Assembly (NCBI GenBank): GCA_046349615.1
Contig: JAXMBZ010000005.1
Coordinates: forward strand, 1 to 64,000
DNA length: 64,000 nt
Direction: 5' to 3'
Source of the DNA: JADJNY01 sp046349615
GTDB lineage: Bacteria; Planctomycetota; UBA1135; GCA-002686595
The notes below the pieces were generated by a model that searched no databases, was not told the DNA's origin, and worked only from the letters and a program-made list of their open reading frames with translations. Within the stretch, counting starts at the first letter, position 1. Every line of letters begins with the position of its first letter. A program made the position numbers and the translations under genes. This document shows positions 54,738-63,232 of the stretch, in pieces.

Positions 54738-55385
54738 TCAGCGCGGCTCCTTCGGGGGCGTGTCGTGCGTGCACGACCGAGTCGCGGCGCACCCGCCGTG
54801 CTCGCGCGCCTGCGCGACGGCCGCGGCGTGCTCGCGCGCGCGCCGCTCGGCCTCGGCGGGGGAGAGGCGCTGTTCTTCCCACGCGCGCGGCGCGGGCGCG
54901 ACGCCGACGTGCTTCGCGACGGCGAGCTCGACGGCCTCGACGATCTGCGTGTAGCCCGTGCAGCGGCACAGGTTGCCCGCGAGCGCCTCGCGGATCTCCG
55001 CGCGCGTCGGACACGCGTTGCGGTCGAGCAGCGCGCGCGCGGAGAGCATCATCCCGGGCTGGCAGAAGCCGCACTGGAGCGCGCCGCACTCGTCGAACGC
55101 GGCCTGCACCGGATCGGGGCCCGTGCCGCCGCGCTTCACGTGCGCGGGCATCAAGCCCTCGATCGTCGTCACGGCGCGGCCTTCGCAGAGCGCGGCGAGC
55201 GTCAAGCACGCGAGCACCGGCTTGCCGTCGACGAGCACCGTGCACGCGCCGCAGTCGCCCTTGTCGCAGCCCTGCTTCGAGCCCGTGAGGCCGAGCTCGT
55301 AGCGCAGCACCTCGAGCAACGTCCAGTGCTCGGGCGCGGCGACGTCGAGCGCGTCGCCGTTGATCACGAGGTGGAGGACGCGCAT
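54738..55385 (-). CDS. [2Fe-2S] small subunit of a xanthine-dehydrogenase-family enzyme
   Basis: 215 residues. The N-terminal ferredoxin-like cluster site is C40, C45, C48 and C60 (GCDKGDCGACTVLVDG...LAC). The second cluster site has CGFCQPGM and CRCTGY. This is the usual gamma subunit that passes electrons between Mo-pterin and FAD. A C-terminal extension of about 50 residues with extra Cys (CAATRSCTH) is unusual for the family. It is first of the three structural genes and begins 16 nt after the thioredoxin-like gene. No cofactor-maturation (xdhC-like) gene is nearby. Confidence 0.92.
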   Translation of the reverse strand: MRVLHLVINGDALDVAAPEHWTLLEVLRYELGLTGSKQGCDKGDCGACTVLVDGKPVLACLTLAALCEGRAVTTIEGLMPAHVKRGGTGPDPVQAAFDECGALQCGFCQPGMMLSARALLDRNACPTRAEIREALAGNLCRCTGYTQIVEAVELAVAKHVGVAPAPRAWEEQRLSPAEAERRAREHAAAVAQAREHGGCAATRSCTHDTPPKEPR

Positions 55386-55401
55386 GGTCGGGACCTCGCG
55401 C

Positions 55402-56268
55402 TCAGGAGCAGAGGAGCACGGACAGCTTGCGCCGGTACTGCTTCGTCAGCGGGTGCTCCTCGCCGAGCACGCCGAACGCGTCGACGAGCGCCTTCTTCGG
55501 CGCGCCGCCTTCGAACCCGACGTCGAGCTGCGCCGCGCTCCAGAGCTCCTCGAGCGCGCGCTCGTTCTGGCGCGCCGCGAGCAGGCCGCGACCGAACGCG
55601 AGTCGCGCGCCGACGTCCTTCGGCTGCTTCTTCGCGGCCGCTTCGAGCGCGGCGAGGTCGCCCGCCTGCGCGGCGAGGTCGAGCAGGCTCTTCGCGACCT
55701 TCGCGGGCGCGCTCTCCTTCACCTCGTCGGGGAGTCCGTCGTGGAGCTTCTTCGCCTCGTCGGTGCGGCCCGAGAGCGCGCAGAGTCGCGCGAGCTCGGC
55801 GCGCGCGTTCGCGTCGCCGCCGCCCATGACGACGTGCGTGCGCAGGTGGATCACGGCCTTCTCGAGGTCGCCCTGCTTCTCGTACTCGAGCGCTTCGGCG
55901 ACCGGGTCCGCGGCCTTCTTCGCGCCGACGCCGTGGCGCGCGAGGAGTTCGCGGATCTTCGACTCGGGCTGCGCGCCGACGAAGCCGTCGACGACCTGAC
56001 CGCCGCTCACGAGCACGACCGTCGGCACGCTTTGGACGCCGAACATGTCGGCGAGTTCGGCGTTCCTGTCGATGTCGATCTTCGCGAGCACGAACGCGCC
56101 CGCGTACTCCCCGGCGAGCTTCTCGAGCACCGGCCCGAGCGTCTTGCACGGCCCGCACCACGTCGCCCAGAAGTCGACGAGCACGGGCGTTTCGAGGGAG
56201 CGCTGGACGACCTCCTTCTCGAAGGTCTGGGGCGTGATTTCGAGGACCGGGGCCGTCGGCAGGTTCAT
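55402..56268 (-). CDS. Thioredoxin-TPR fusion (CnoX/YbbN-like)
   Basis: 288 residues. Thioredoxin domain at 1-110 with W37-C38-G-P-C41 and VPTVVLVSGG (cis-Pro), then helical repeats (PVAEALEYEKQGDLEKAVIHLRTHV, GDANARAELARLCALSGRTDEAKKLHDGL, GRGLLAARQNERALEEL). This is the layout of CnoX/YbbN co-chaperones that hold oxidised proteins and pass them to chaperonins. Unlike E. coli YbbN, it keeps both active-site cysteines. It leads the molybdoenzyme operon and has a TAGGCT box upstream, so redox protection or assembly of that enzyme is a reasonable guess. Confidence 0.88.
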   Translation of the reverse strand: MNLPTAPVLEITPQTFEKEVVQRSLETPVLVDFWATWCGPCKTLGPVLEKLAGEYAGAFVLAKIDIDRNAELADMFGVQSVPTVVLVSGGQVVDGFVGAQPESKIRELLARHGVGAKKAADPVAEALEYEKQGDLEKAVIHLRTHVVMGGGDANARAELARLCALSGRTDEAKKLHDGLPDEVKESAPAKVAKSLLDLAAQAGDLAALEAAAKKQPKDVGARLAFGRGLLAARQNERALEELWSAAQLDVGFEGGAPKKALVDAFGVLGEEHPLTKQYRRKLSVLLCS

Positions 56269-56295
56269 GGTGTCTCCTCGTCGCGGGGGGCAAGA

Positions 56296-56301
56296 AGCCT
56301 A
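56296..56301 (-). promoter_or_regulatory. -10-like TAGGCT
   Basis: TAGGCT on the minus strand, 27 nt before the ATG at 56268 and so at the head of the thioredoxin-molybdoenzyme operon. Confidence 0.45.
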
Positions 56302-56385
56302 ACGACGATCGCGCGCGGGATCGAGCCCGGGCGGCGTTCCGCGCGGGCTTCGACCCGGAACGGGAGCGCGCCCACCGCGGACGGT

Positions 56386-58479
56386 TCAGCCGTCCTTCTT
56401 CGCCTCCGGATCGGCGTAGTCGAGCTCCCACGCCGGCATCGCGCCGCCCGGGCCCTGCAGGTAGTGCGCGAACCACTGGTGCATGCGGAGCGAGTAGTCG
56501 AACTTCGCCGCGCACTTGCGGTTGCCGTGGCCCTCGCCGGGATAGAGGACGAGGCGCACCGGCGCCTTCCCGCGCAGCTTCAAGTGCCGGTAGAGCTCGC
56601 GCGACTGGCCCGGGTTGACGCGCGGGTCGTCCTTCCCGTGCAGGATCAGGAGCGGCGTCTTCGCGTCGCCCGCGTAGCGGATCGGCGAGCGGTCGAGGAA
56701 GAAGTTCCAGTCGTCCCACACGCGGTGGCGCGCGTGCACGAGGAACTCCTCGTTCGGGATGTCCGTCGTGCCGAGCTTGCTGATCTTGTCGCTGATGCCG
56801 ACGAACATGACGCCGGCCGCGAAGCGCTCGCTGAAGCGCGTCGAGCACCACGCCGTCGCGTAGCCGCCGTAGCTCCCGCCCGTCACGCCGACCTTCTTCG
56901 CGTCGACGAGGCCCTTCGCGACGAGGTGGTCGACCGCGTCGACGAGGTCGTCGAACTCCTTGCCCGCGGGATCGCCCTGGCTGAGCATGCTGAACGCGAC
57001 GCCGCGCCCCGTGCTTCCGCGGTAGTTCGGGTGGAACACCGCGAAGCCGCGCGCGGCGGCGACTTGTCCGGGCTTCGCGTAGGCGGTCTGCCAGCCGTTC
57101 TGCTCGTGCGCTTCGGGGCCGCCGTGCACGTAGAGGATCAGCGGATAGCGCGTGCCCGCGACCTCGTCGAGCGGGTGGATCAGGACGCCCTGGAGCTCGA
57201 GCCCGTCGCGCGCCTTCCACGTGATCGTCTCCTGCTTCGCGAGCCGCTCGTTCGCGAACCACGGGTTCGAATCCGTGCGGCGCGCGGGCGCGGTCTCGCC
57301 GTGGCTCATCGTGAAGAGCTCGGGCGGATGCGTCGGCGCGCTCGCCACGAACGCGGCGTGCTGGCCGTCCTCGGAGAGCGACACCTGCGTCATCACGTTC
57401 GTGCCGGCCGCGACGAGCGTCTTCCATTCGCCTCCGGCGGCAGGGACCTTCTCGAAGCTCGTCTCCGTGCCGCGGCTGACGACGGCGAGGAGGTCCGTCG
57501 GGGACGTCCACGCGAACGCGTCGACGTCGAGCGCCTTCCCCGCGGTGAGCTCGACGGGCTGTCCGCCGCTCGCCGGGCCGACGAAGAGGCGCGTCGCGCT
57601 CGGGTCGTGCACGTCGGCGCCGCCGAGGAACGCGACCTGCTTCCCGTCCGGACTCCAGTCGAGCTCGCCGAGCTTCCCTTCGTGCGCGAAGCGTGCGAGC
57701 TCCTGGCCCGACGCCGCGTCGACGACCTTCACCGTCTGCGCCATGTACTGGTCGTCGACGAGCGGTGTCGGCGCCGTGGAAACGAGCAGCGTCTCGTTCG
57801 TCGGGTTCCAGCGCACTTGATGCACGTGTCCGTCGATCGCGAGCGCGTGGGGCTTCGCGCTCTCGTCGAAGAGCGTCGCGACGAAGACGCGCTGGACCTT
57901 CGCGTCCTCCTCGTAGATCTCCTGGGTGAAGCCCTTCTCCTTCGCCTTCTTGCGCGCGTCGGCGTCGGGCTCCGTCGCGAGGAACGCGACGCGTTTGCCG
58001 TCGCTCGCGAAGGAGTACGCGCCGACGCCCGTGTTCCACGCGACGGCCTTGCGCGCTTCGCCGCCGCCGATCGGGAGCGCATAGAGCGAGCTCGCCTTGT
58101 CGTCGCCGCGCTTCTGCGTGAACGTGATCGCGGAAGAGTCCGGCAGCCACGCGACGTTCGCGACGTCGGTCTTGCCCGAGACGTAGGCGCGCGGCGCGCT
58201 CCCGCCGCCCTCGCGCGCGACGACCCAGAGCTCGCTCCAGTTCGGCCCGTCGTCGTCGGTCATCGGTGCGCGCGGGACCGAGAGCGTGTACGCGATCCAC
58301 TTCCCGTCCGGCGAGACGGCCGTGCCGGTCACGGCGCGCACGCGGGCGACGTCGAACGGCGTCCACACGGAGGTCGGAGCGAGCGCGTTCTCCGCGGAGG
58401 CAGGGCGCGGCGCCGCGGCCCAGACGGGGAGCGTGAGGAGAACGAGGGTCGACAGGATGAGTGTGCGCGCGTGCTTCAC
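56386..58479 (-). CDS. S9 family prolyl-oligopeptidase-type serine peptidase, secreted
   Basis: 697 residues from a GTG at 58479 with GGAG upstream; this start gives a signal peptide (VKHARTLILSTLVLLTLPVWAAA). The middle is a seven-bladed TolB-like propeller (GTAVSPDGKWIAYTLS, LDWSPDGKQVAFLGG, VRWNPTNETLLVS). The C-terminal alpha/beta-hydrolase domain has YVHGGPEAHEQ (oxyanion), TGGSYGGYA with S536 as nucleophile, GKDDPRVNP with the Asp and GEGHGNRK with the His. It probably cleaves short peptides outside the cytoplasm. It diverges from the sensor kinase. Confidence 0.93.
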   Translation of the reverse strand: MKHARTLILSTLVLLTLPVWAAAPRPASAENALAPTSVWTPFDVARVRAVTGTAVSPDGKWIAYTLSVPRAPMTDDDGPNWSELWVVAREGGGSAPRAYVSGKTDVANVAWLPDSSAITFTQKRGDDKASSLYALPIGGGEARKAVAWNTGVGAYSFASDGKRVAFLATEPDADARKKAKEKGFTQEIYEEDAKVQRVFVATLFDESAKPHALAIDGHVHQVRWNPTNETLLVSTAPTPLVDDQYMAQTVKVVDAASGQELARFAHEGKLGELDWSPDGKQVAFLGGADVHDPSATRLFVGPASGGQPVELTAGKALDVDAFAWTSPTDLLAVVSRGTETSFEKVPAAGGEWKTLVAAGTNVMTQVSLSEDGQHAAFVASAPTHPPELFTMSHGETAPARRTDSNPWFANERLAKQETITWKARDGLELQGVLIHPLDEVAGTRYPLILYVHGGPEAHEQNGWQTAYAKPGQVAAARGFAVFHPNYRGSTGRGVAFSMLSQGDPAGKEFDDLVDAVDHLVAKGLVDAKKVGVTGGSYGGYATAWCSTRFSERFAAGVMFVGISDKISKLGTTDIPNEEFLVHARHRVWDDWNFFLDRSPIRYAGDAKTPLLILHGKDDPRVNPGQSRELYRHLKLRGKAPVRLVLYPGEGHGNRKCAAKFDYSLRMHQWFAHYLQGPGGAMPAWELDYADPEAKKDG

Positions 58480-58574
58480 GGGGGCTCCGAGGCGGGGGAC
58501 GGGGTGCGGGATTGTTCCGTCGCACGCGCGTCCTGCCAAGCGCGGCCGGTCCGGGGCACGCCGCGGGCTGGGGT

Positions 58575-58587
58575 GGAACGTCCTTCC
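58575..58587. promoter_or_regulatory. GGAA-N5-TTCC element in a divergent intergenic region
   Basis: GGAACGTCCTTCC lies midway between the divergent peptidase (58479, minus) and sensor-kinase (58765, plus) genes. The same partially palindromic spacing occurs in several other intergenic regions of the window. Confidence 0.35.
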
Positions 58588-58764
58588 GCGTGGCGGGCTC
58601 GTGTTCGCGCGGACTCGTCGGCTCGGCCGCGTCGTCGGAGCGCGCCTCGAGCGCGGCTCCCGGGGACACGAGCCCTCCGGATCGTCAACTCGAAACGTCG
58701 CGGCCTCCGCACGAACCTCGCGTGAGAGTCGTACGCAGGCCGATACGAAGCGAACCGTTCCCGC

Positions 58765-60813
58765 ATGTCCGCTCAAGTACCCGTCGAGCGCGCTTCCCCG
58801 CGCGCGACCGCCGTCGCCGCGCTCGATCGTCGTCGAGCCCCGCTGCGCCGCTTCCTGTCCCGGCCCGCGTCGCTCGGCTCGCTGGCCGCGGCGTTCGTGC
58901 TCGTCACCTCGGTCGCGTGCATCGCGATCGTCGCGCGGGTGTCGATGCGGACCTACCGCGAGCAGTACCGAGCGGACCTGGAGCGCATCGCCGAGGCCGC
59001 CGTCTCGCTGATCGCGAGCGACGCGCACGACGCGATCCGTTCCCCCGAGCAGCAGAACGGGCCCGAGTACGCGCGCGTCGTGGCTCCGCTGCGCGCGATG
59101 CTCTCGCGCGCGAGCGGCGTGCGCTTCCTCTACACGGCGATCGAGCAGGACGGAGAGGTCTTGTTCGTGCTCGACGCGTCCGATCCCGGCGACCACGACG
59201 GCGACGGACGCGAGGACCAGGCGAAGATCCTGGAGCCGTACGACGACGCCGCGCCCGAACTCCGCGAATGCCTGCGGAGCGGACGTCCGACGTCGACCGC
59301 CGAGCCGGTGCAGGACGAGTGGGGACGCTTCCAATCCGCCTGGGCGCCGATCGTCGACGCGGAAGGACGCATCCACGGCGCGCTCGGCGTCGACGTGACC
59401 GCGGAGCGCTTCGACGAGGACCTCGCGCGCATGGAGAGAGCGCGTGAACTCGCGCTCGTGCCGGCCGTGCTCCTGAGCCTCGTCGCGGGCGTGTCCGTCT
59501 TCCTGCTCCGTCGTGCGGAGCGTCGCGCGACGATGCAGCTCGGCCGCGCGCTCGACGACTCGGCGCGCAAGGCCGACGAACTGCTCCGCACCAACGAGGA
59601 CCTCGCTCGCGCCCGCGTCGAGGCCGAAGCGTCGAGCCGCGCGAAGAGCGAGTTCCTCGCGAACATGAGCCACGAGATCCGCACGCCGATGACCGCGATC
59701 CTCGGGTTCGCGGATCTGCTCGCTCAGGGCAACGGACCGAGCGACGAGGCCGTCGGGACGATCCGGCGAAACGGCGAGCACCTGCTCGCGATCCTGAACG
59801 ACATCCTCGACCTCTCGAAGATCGAAGCGGGCCGCATGACGGTCGAGCGCGTGCCCGTCGACGCGCTCCAACTCGTCCGCGACGTCGTCGCGCTCGAGCG
59901 CGTTCGCGCGGAGCAGCGCGGGATCGCGCTCGTGCTCGCGGCCCCGACGCGCCTGCCGCGCTCGATCGCGAGCGATCCGCTGCGCCTCCGTCAGATCCTG
60001 ATGAACCTCGTCGGGAACGCGATCAAGTTCACGCAGACCGGCGGCGTCACGGTCACCGTCTCCGCGGAGGAGCGCGCGGGACGCATCGCGTTCGCCGTGA
60101 AGGACACCGGCATCGGGATGACCGCGGAGCAGCTCGCGCGGCTCTTCCAACCGTTCACGCAGGCGGACGGCTCGATGTCGCGGCGGTTCGGCGGCACGGG
60201 GCTCGGGCTCACGATCTCGAAGCGGCTCGCGGGGATGCTCGGCGGCGACATCACGGTGAGTTCGGCCCCGGGCGAAGGGAGCACCTTCCGGGTCGAGCTC
60301 CCGATCGACTCCGCCGTCGCGTGCGAGTGGATGGACCCGAGCGCGCCCGCGCCCGCGCTCGCCGCGCGCGCGCCGAGCGCGGACGCCGTGCGGCTCGACG
60401 GCGCGCGCGTCTTGCTCGCGGACGACGGCCGCGACAACCAACGGCTGATTTCGATCCACCTCAAGCGCGCGGGCGCCCACGTCGAGCTCGCGGACAACGG
60501 GCTCGACGTGCTGCGGCGGCTCTGCACGAGCGCGGACGCCGACGCGCGTCTCGCGGCCGACGCTCCGTTCGACGTGCTCTTGCTCGACATGCAGATGCCG
60601 GAGCTCGACGGGTACGGGACCGCGGCGCGGCTGCGCGCGCTGGGCTCGAAGCTCCCGATCGTCGCCTTGACGGCGCACGCGATGAGCGGCGACCGCGACC
60701 AGTGCCTCGCGGCGGGCTGCGACGACTACCTGACGAAGCCGATCGATCCCAAGGCGCTGCTCGCGACCGTGAAGCGGTACACGCTCTCCACCGAGCGAGC
60801 GTCGAGCGCCTGA
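58765..60813 (+). CDS. Hybrid sensor histidine kinase with receiver domain
   Basis: 682 residues. TM1 at about 36-60, an extracytoplasmic sensor of about 165 residues (a dCache-like shape is possible: FLYTAIEQDGEVLFVLDA, WAPIVDAEGRIHGALGVDV), TM2 at about 226-247, and a short coiled linker. HisKA follows with H303 in SHEIRTPMTAILGFADLL, and an HATPase domain with NLVGNAIKFTQ, DTGIGM and GGTGLGLTISKRL. The C-terminal receiver has D608 (LLLDMQMPELDGYG) and TKPIDP (Lys). It autophosphorylates and passes phosphate to its own receiver. The signal and the output partner are unknown; no Hpt or output regulator is adjacent. Confidence 0.94.
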   Translation: MSAQVPVERASPRATAVAALDRRRAPLRRFLSRPASLGSLAAAFVLVTSVACIAIVARVSMRTYREQYRADLERIAEAAVSLIASDAHDAIRSPEQQNGPEYARVVAPLRAMLSRASGVRFLYTAIEQDGEVLFVLDASDPGDHDGDGREDQAKILEPYDDAAPELRECLRSGRPTSTAEPVQDEWGRFQSAWAPIVDAEGRIHGALGVDVTAERFDEDLARMERARELALVPAVLLSLVAGVSVFLLRRAERRATMQLGRALDDSARKADELLRTNEDLARARVEAEASSRAKSEFLANMSHEIRTPMTAILGFADLLAQGNGPSDEAVGTIRRNGEHLLAILNDILDLSKIEAGRMTVERVPVDALQLVRDVVALERVRAEQRGIALVLAAPTRLPRSIASDPLRLRQILMNLVGNAIKFTQTGGVTVTVSAEERAGRIAFAVKDTGIGMTAEQLARLFQPFTQADGSMSRRFGGTGLGLTISKRLAGMLGGDITVSSAPGEGSTFRVELPIDSAVACEWMDPSAPAPALAARAPSADAVRLDGARVLLADDGRDNQRLISIHLKRAGAHVELADNGLDVLRRLCTSADADARLAADAPFDVLLLDMQMPELDGYGTAARLRALGSKLPIVALTAHAMSGDRDQCLAAGCDDYLTKPIDPKALLATVKRYTLSTERASSA

Positions 60814-60887
60814 TCGATCGAGCGCGCGGCGCGCGAATCCGGGCTCGCCCGCGGGCGCGCGCACGACGGACCGCGCGTCGTGCCGCG

Positions 60888-62786
60888 TCAGCTCCCCGCG
60901 AGGTGCGCCGCGATCTCCGCGAGGAAGAGCGGCCCGAGGTCCGCCGCCTTCTTGTCGCCGACGCCCTTCGTCGCGCGGAACTCCTCCGCGGTGCGCGGTT
61001 TCGTCGCCGCGAAGAGCGCGAGCGTCTTGTCGTTGAAGATCAGATAAGGCGGCACGCCGCGCTCGGCCGCGAGCTCGCGGCGGAACGCGCGCAGCCGCTC
61101 GAACAGCGCTTCGTCGACGTCCGCGCCGAGCGCGTCGTCGTCGGCGTCGAGCGCGTGACGCGCGGGCTTCTTCGCGGTCTTCGACTCGGGCACCGCGGGC
61201 ACGTAGAGCGTGACGGGGCGCTCGGCCTTCATCACCTCGACGCCGCTCTTCGAGAGGAAGAGGATCGGGTACTCGCCGTCCGCGACGCGGAGGTGGCCTT
61301 GCCCGACGAGCTGGTCGATCCACGCGCGCACTTCCTTCGCGCTCTTGTCCGCGAGCAGGCCGTACGTGGAGAGGTCCTGGTGCCCGTACTGCTGGATGCG
61401 CTGGTTCTTCGCGCCGCGCAGGACGTCCGTGACGTGCGCCGCGCCGAAGCGTTGTCCGCAGCGCACGACGCACGAGAGGATCTTCTGCGCGATCACCTGG
61501 CTGTCCGCGAGCGTCGCGATCTCGCCGAGGCACACGTCGCACGCGCCGCAGCCCGGCGCACCGATCGAAGCCTCCGCGCGCGGCTCCCACGCCTGGCCGA
61601 AGTACTCGACGAGCTGCTTGTGACGGCACGTCGCGCTCGTCGCGAGGTTCCACATGTGGCCGAGCCGCTCGAGCGCGTGCGCGAGCTCGTCCATCGCCGT
61701 CTCCGCGCCCGCGGCCGCCGCTTCGCGCGCGCTGCGCTCCATGAGCTGCTTCCAGCCGTGGTAGTCCGCGCCGCCGAAGAAGAGGACGCATTCGGACGCG
61801 AGTCCGTCGCGGCCCGCGCGTCCGGTCTCCTGCGAGTACTGCTCGACGCCCTTCGGCAGGCTCTGGTGCACGACGAAGCGCACGTCGGGACGGTCGATGC
61901 CCATCCCGAACGCGACGGTCGCGACGACGACGTCGACGCGCTCGTTCTGGAAGTCGTCTTGAGCGCGCGCGCGTTCGGCGGAGCCCATGCCCGCGTGGTA
62001 GGGGACGCAGCGCACGCCGCGCGACTTCAAATCGGCGGCGGTCTCCTCGACGTCCGTGCGGCGGAGGCAGTACACGATCCCCGCGTCGCCCGGATGCCGG
62101 CGGATCACGGCGTGGATCTGGTCGGCTGCGTCGCGGCGCGGGAGCGCGCGGTAGGTCAGGTTCGGCCGATCGAAGCCGCCGACGAGCACGAGCGGGTCGA
62201 CGAGCCCGAGCTGCTTCTGGATGTCCTCGCGGACCGACGGCGTCGCGGTCGCGGTGAACGCTTGGAGCGCGAGCCACGGGTGGCGCTTCTTGAGCCCGCC
62301 GAGACCGCGGTACTCGGGGCGGAAGTCGTGGCCCCAATGACTGATGCAGTGCGCTTCGTCGATCGCGGCGCCGTTGAGGCCGAAACGGCGGAGCTCGTCG
62401 AGGAAGCCCTCGACGAGCAGGCGCTCGGGCGAGACGTAGAGCAACTTGAGCTCGCCCGACTCCATGCGGCGCCACGTCGTGCGCCGTGCTTCGGCGTCCT
62501 GCGCGCTGTTCAGCATGCCCGCGCCGACGCCGAACTCGAGGAGGCCCGCGACCTGGTCCTGCATCAGCGAGATCAGCGGGCTGACGACGAGCGTCAACCC
62601 GGGGCGCACGAGCGCGGGGAGTTGGTAGCAGAGGCTCTTCCCGCCGCCGGTCGGGAGCACGACGAGCGCGTCGCGGCCCGCGAGCGACGCGCGGATCGCC
62701 TCGTCCTGCATCGGACGCAGGCGCTCGAAGCCGAACACGGAGCGCAGGACCTCGCCGACGCGCGCTTCGGCGAGCGCGGGGTCCAT
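60888..62786 (-). CDS. recQ: ATP-dependent DNA helicase RecQ
   Basis: 632 residues from the ATG at 62786; a longer form would need a TTG at 62864. It is a 3'-5' superfamily 2 helicase of recombination and fork repair. Motifs: FGFERLRPMQDEAI, VLPTGGGKSLCYQLPAL (Walker A), SPLISLMQDQV, IDEAHCISHWGHDFRPEY (DEAH), FTATATPSVR, GIVYCLRRTDVEE, GMGIDRPDVRFVVHQ and QETGRAGRDG. An RQC part with the zinc cysteines (CRHKQLVEYFG, CGACDVC) and a C-terminal HRDC domain (ERGVPPYLIFNDKTL) complete the standard layout. Confidence 0.93.
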   Translation of the reverse strand: MDPALAEARVGEVLRSVFGFERLRPMQDEAIRASLAGRDALVVLPTGGGKSLCYQLPALVRPGLTLVVSPLISLMQDQVAGLLEFGVGAGMLNSAQDAEARRTTWRRMESGELKLLYVSPERLLVEGFLDELRRFGLNGAAIDEAHCISHWGHDFRPEYRGLGGLKKRHPWLALQAFTATATPSVREDIQKQLGLVDPLVLVGGFDRPNLTYRALPRRDAADQIHAVIRRHPGDAGIVYCLRRTDVEETAADLKSRGVRCVPYHAGMGSAERARAQDDFQNERVDVVVATVAFGMGIDRPDVRFVVHQSLPKGVEQYSQETGRAGRDGLASECVLFFGGADYHGWKQLMERSAREAAAAGAETAMDELAHALERLGHMWNLATSATCRHKQLVEYFGQAWEPRAEASIGAPGCGACDVCLGEIATLADSQVIAQKILSCVVRCGQRFGAAHVTDVLRGAKNQRIQQYGHQDLSTYGLLADKSAKEVRAWIDQLVGQGHLRVADGEYPILFLSKSGVEVMKAERPVTLYVPAVPESKTAKKPARHALDADDDALGADVDEALFERLRAFRRELAAERGVPPYLIFNDKTLALFAATKPRTAEEFRATKGVGDKKAADLGPLFLAEIAAHLAGS

Positions 62787-63232
62787 GCCGGTCCCCGCGG
62801 TCGCGAGGTCGAGGTCGAAGCCGTCCACGACTGCGGATTGGAGCGCGCGCGCGCGCGCGATCAAGGGCCGAGTGGGCGCTCCGCCGGAAGCCTGTGCGGC
62901 GCGCGCGCTCCCGAGGGAAGAGGTTTGGAGCGCGCGGCGGGCGAGGCGGGCGATTCCCCGGTTCCGTCCCCGCCGCGCGCGGTTCGTCGCGCCGTCCGCC
63001 GACGCTCGCCGCGGGCGCAGCGCGACCCGCCCTCGTCCGGCCGCGCCTCGGCGCCGCGCATTCGGTCGCTCGGAGCTGTTCCGTGCCGGGGAGACGTCCG
63101 ACCGCGCACGGGCGACGATCCTCGGCCTGCACGGATTCGACGCGGGGCTTTCCTCGCGCGCGCGCGGTCCGCATCCTCCGCACTTCGCGCGCCGTGCTCC
63201 GCTGCGGCCGCGTTCCCTCGGAGACCGCGCGC
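62787..63232. other. 446-bp divergent intergenic region
   Basis: Very G+C-rich, with a GC-dinucleotide run near 62842-62859. Part of it (to 62864) could be an N-terminal extension of RecQ from a TTG. I see no other gene, hairpin or promoter that stands out. Confidence 0.35.
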
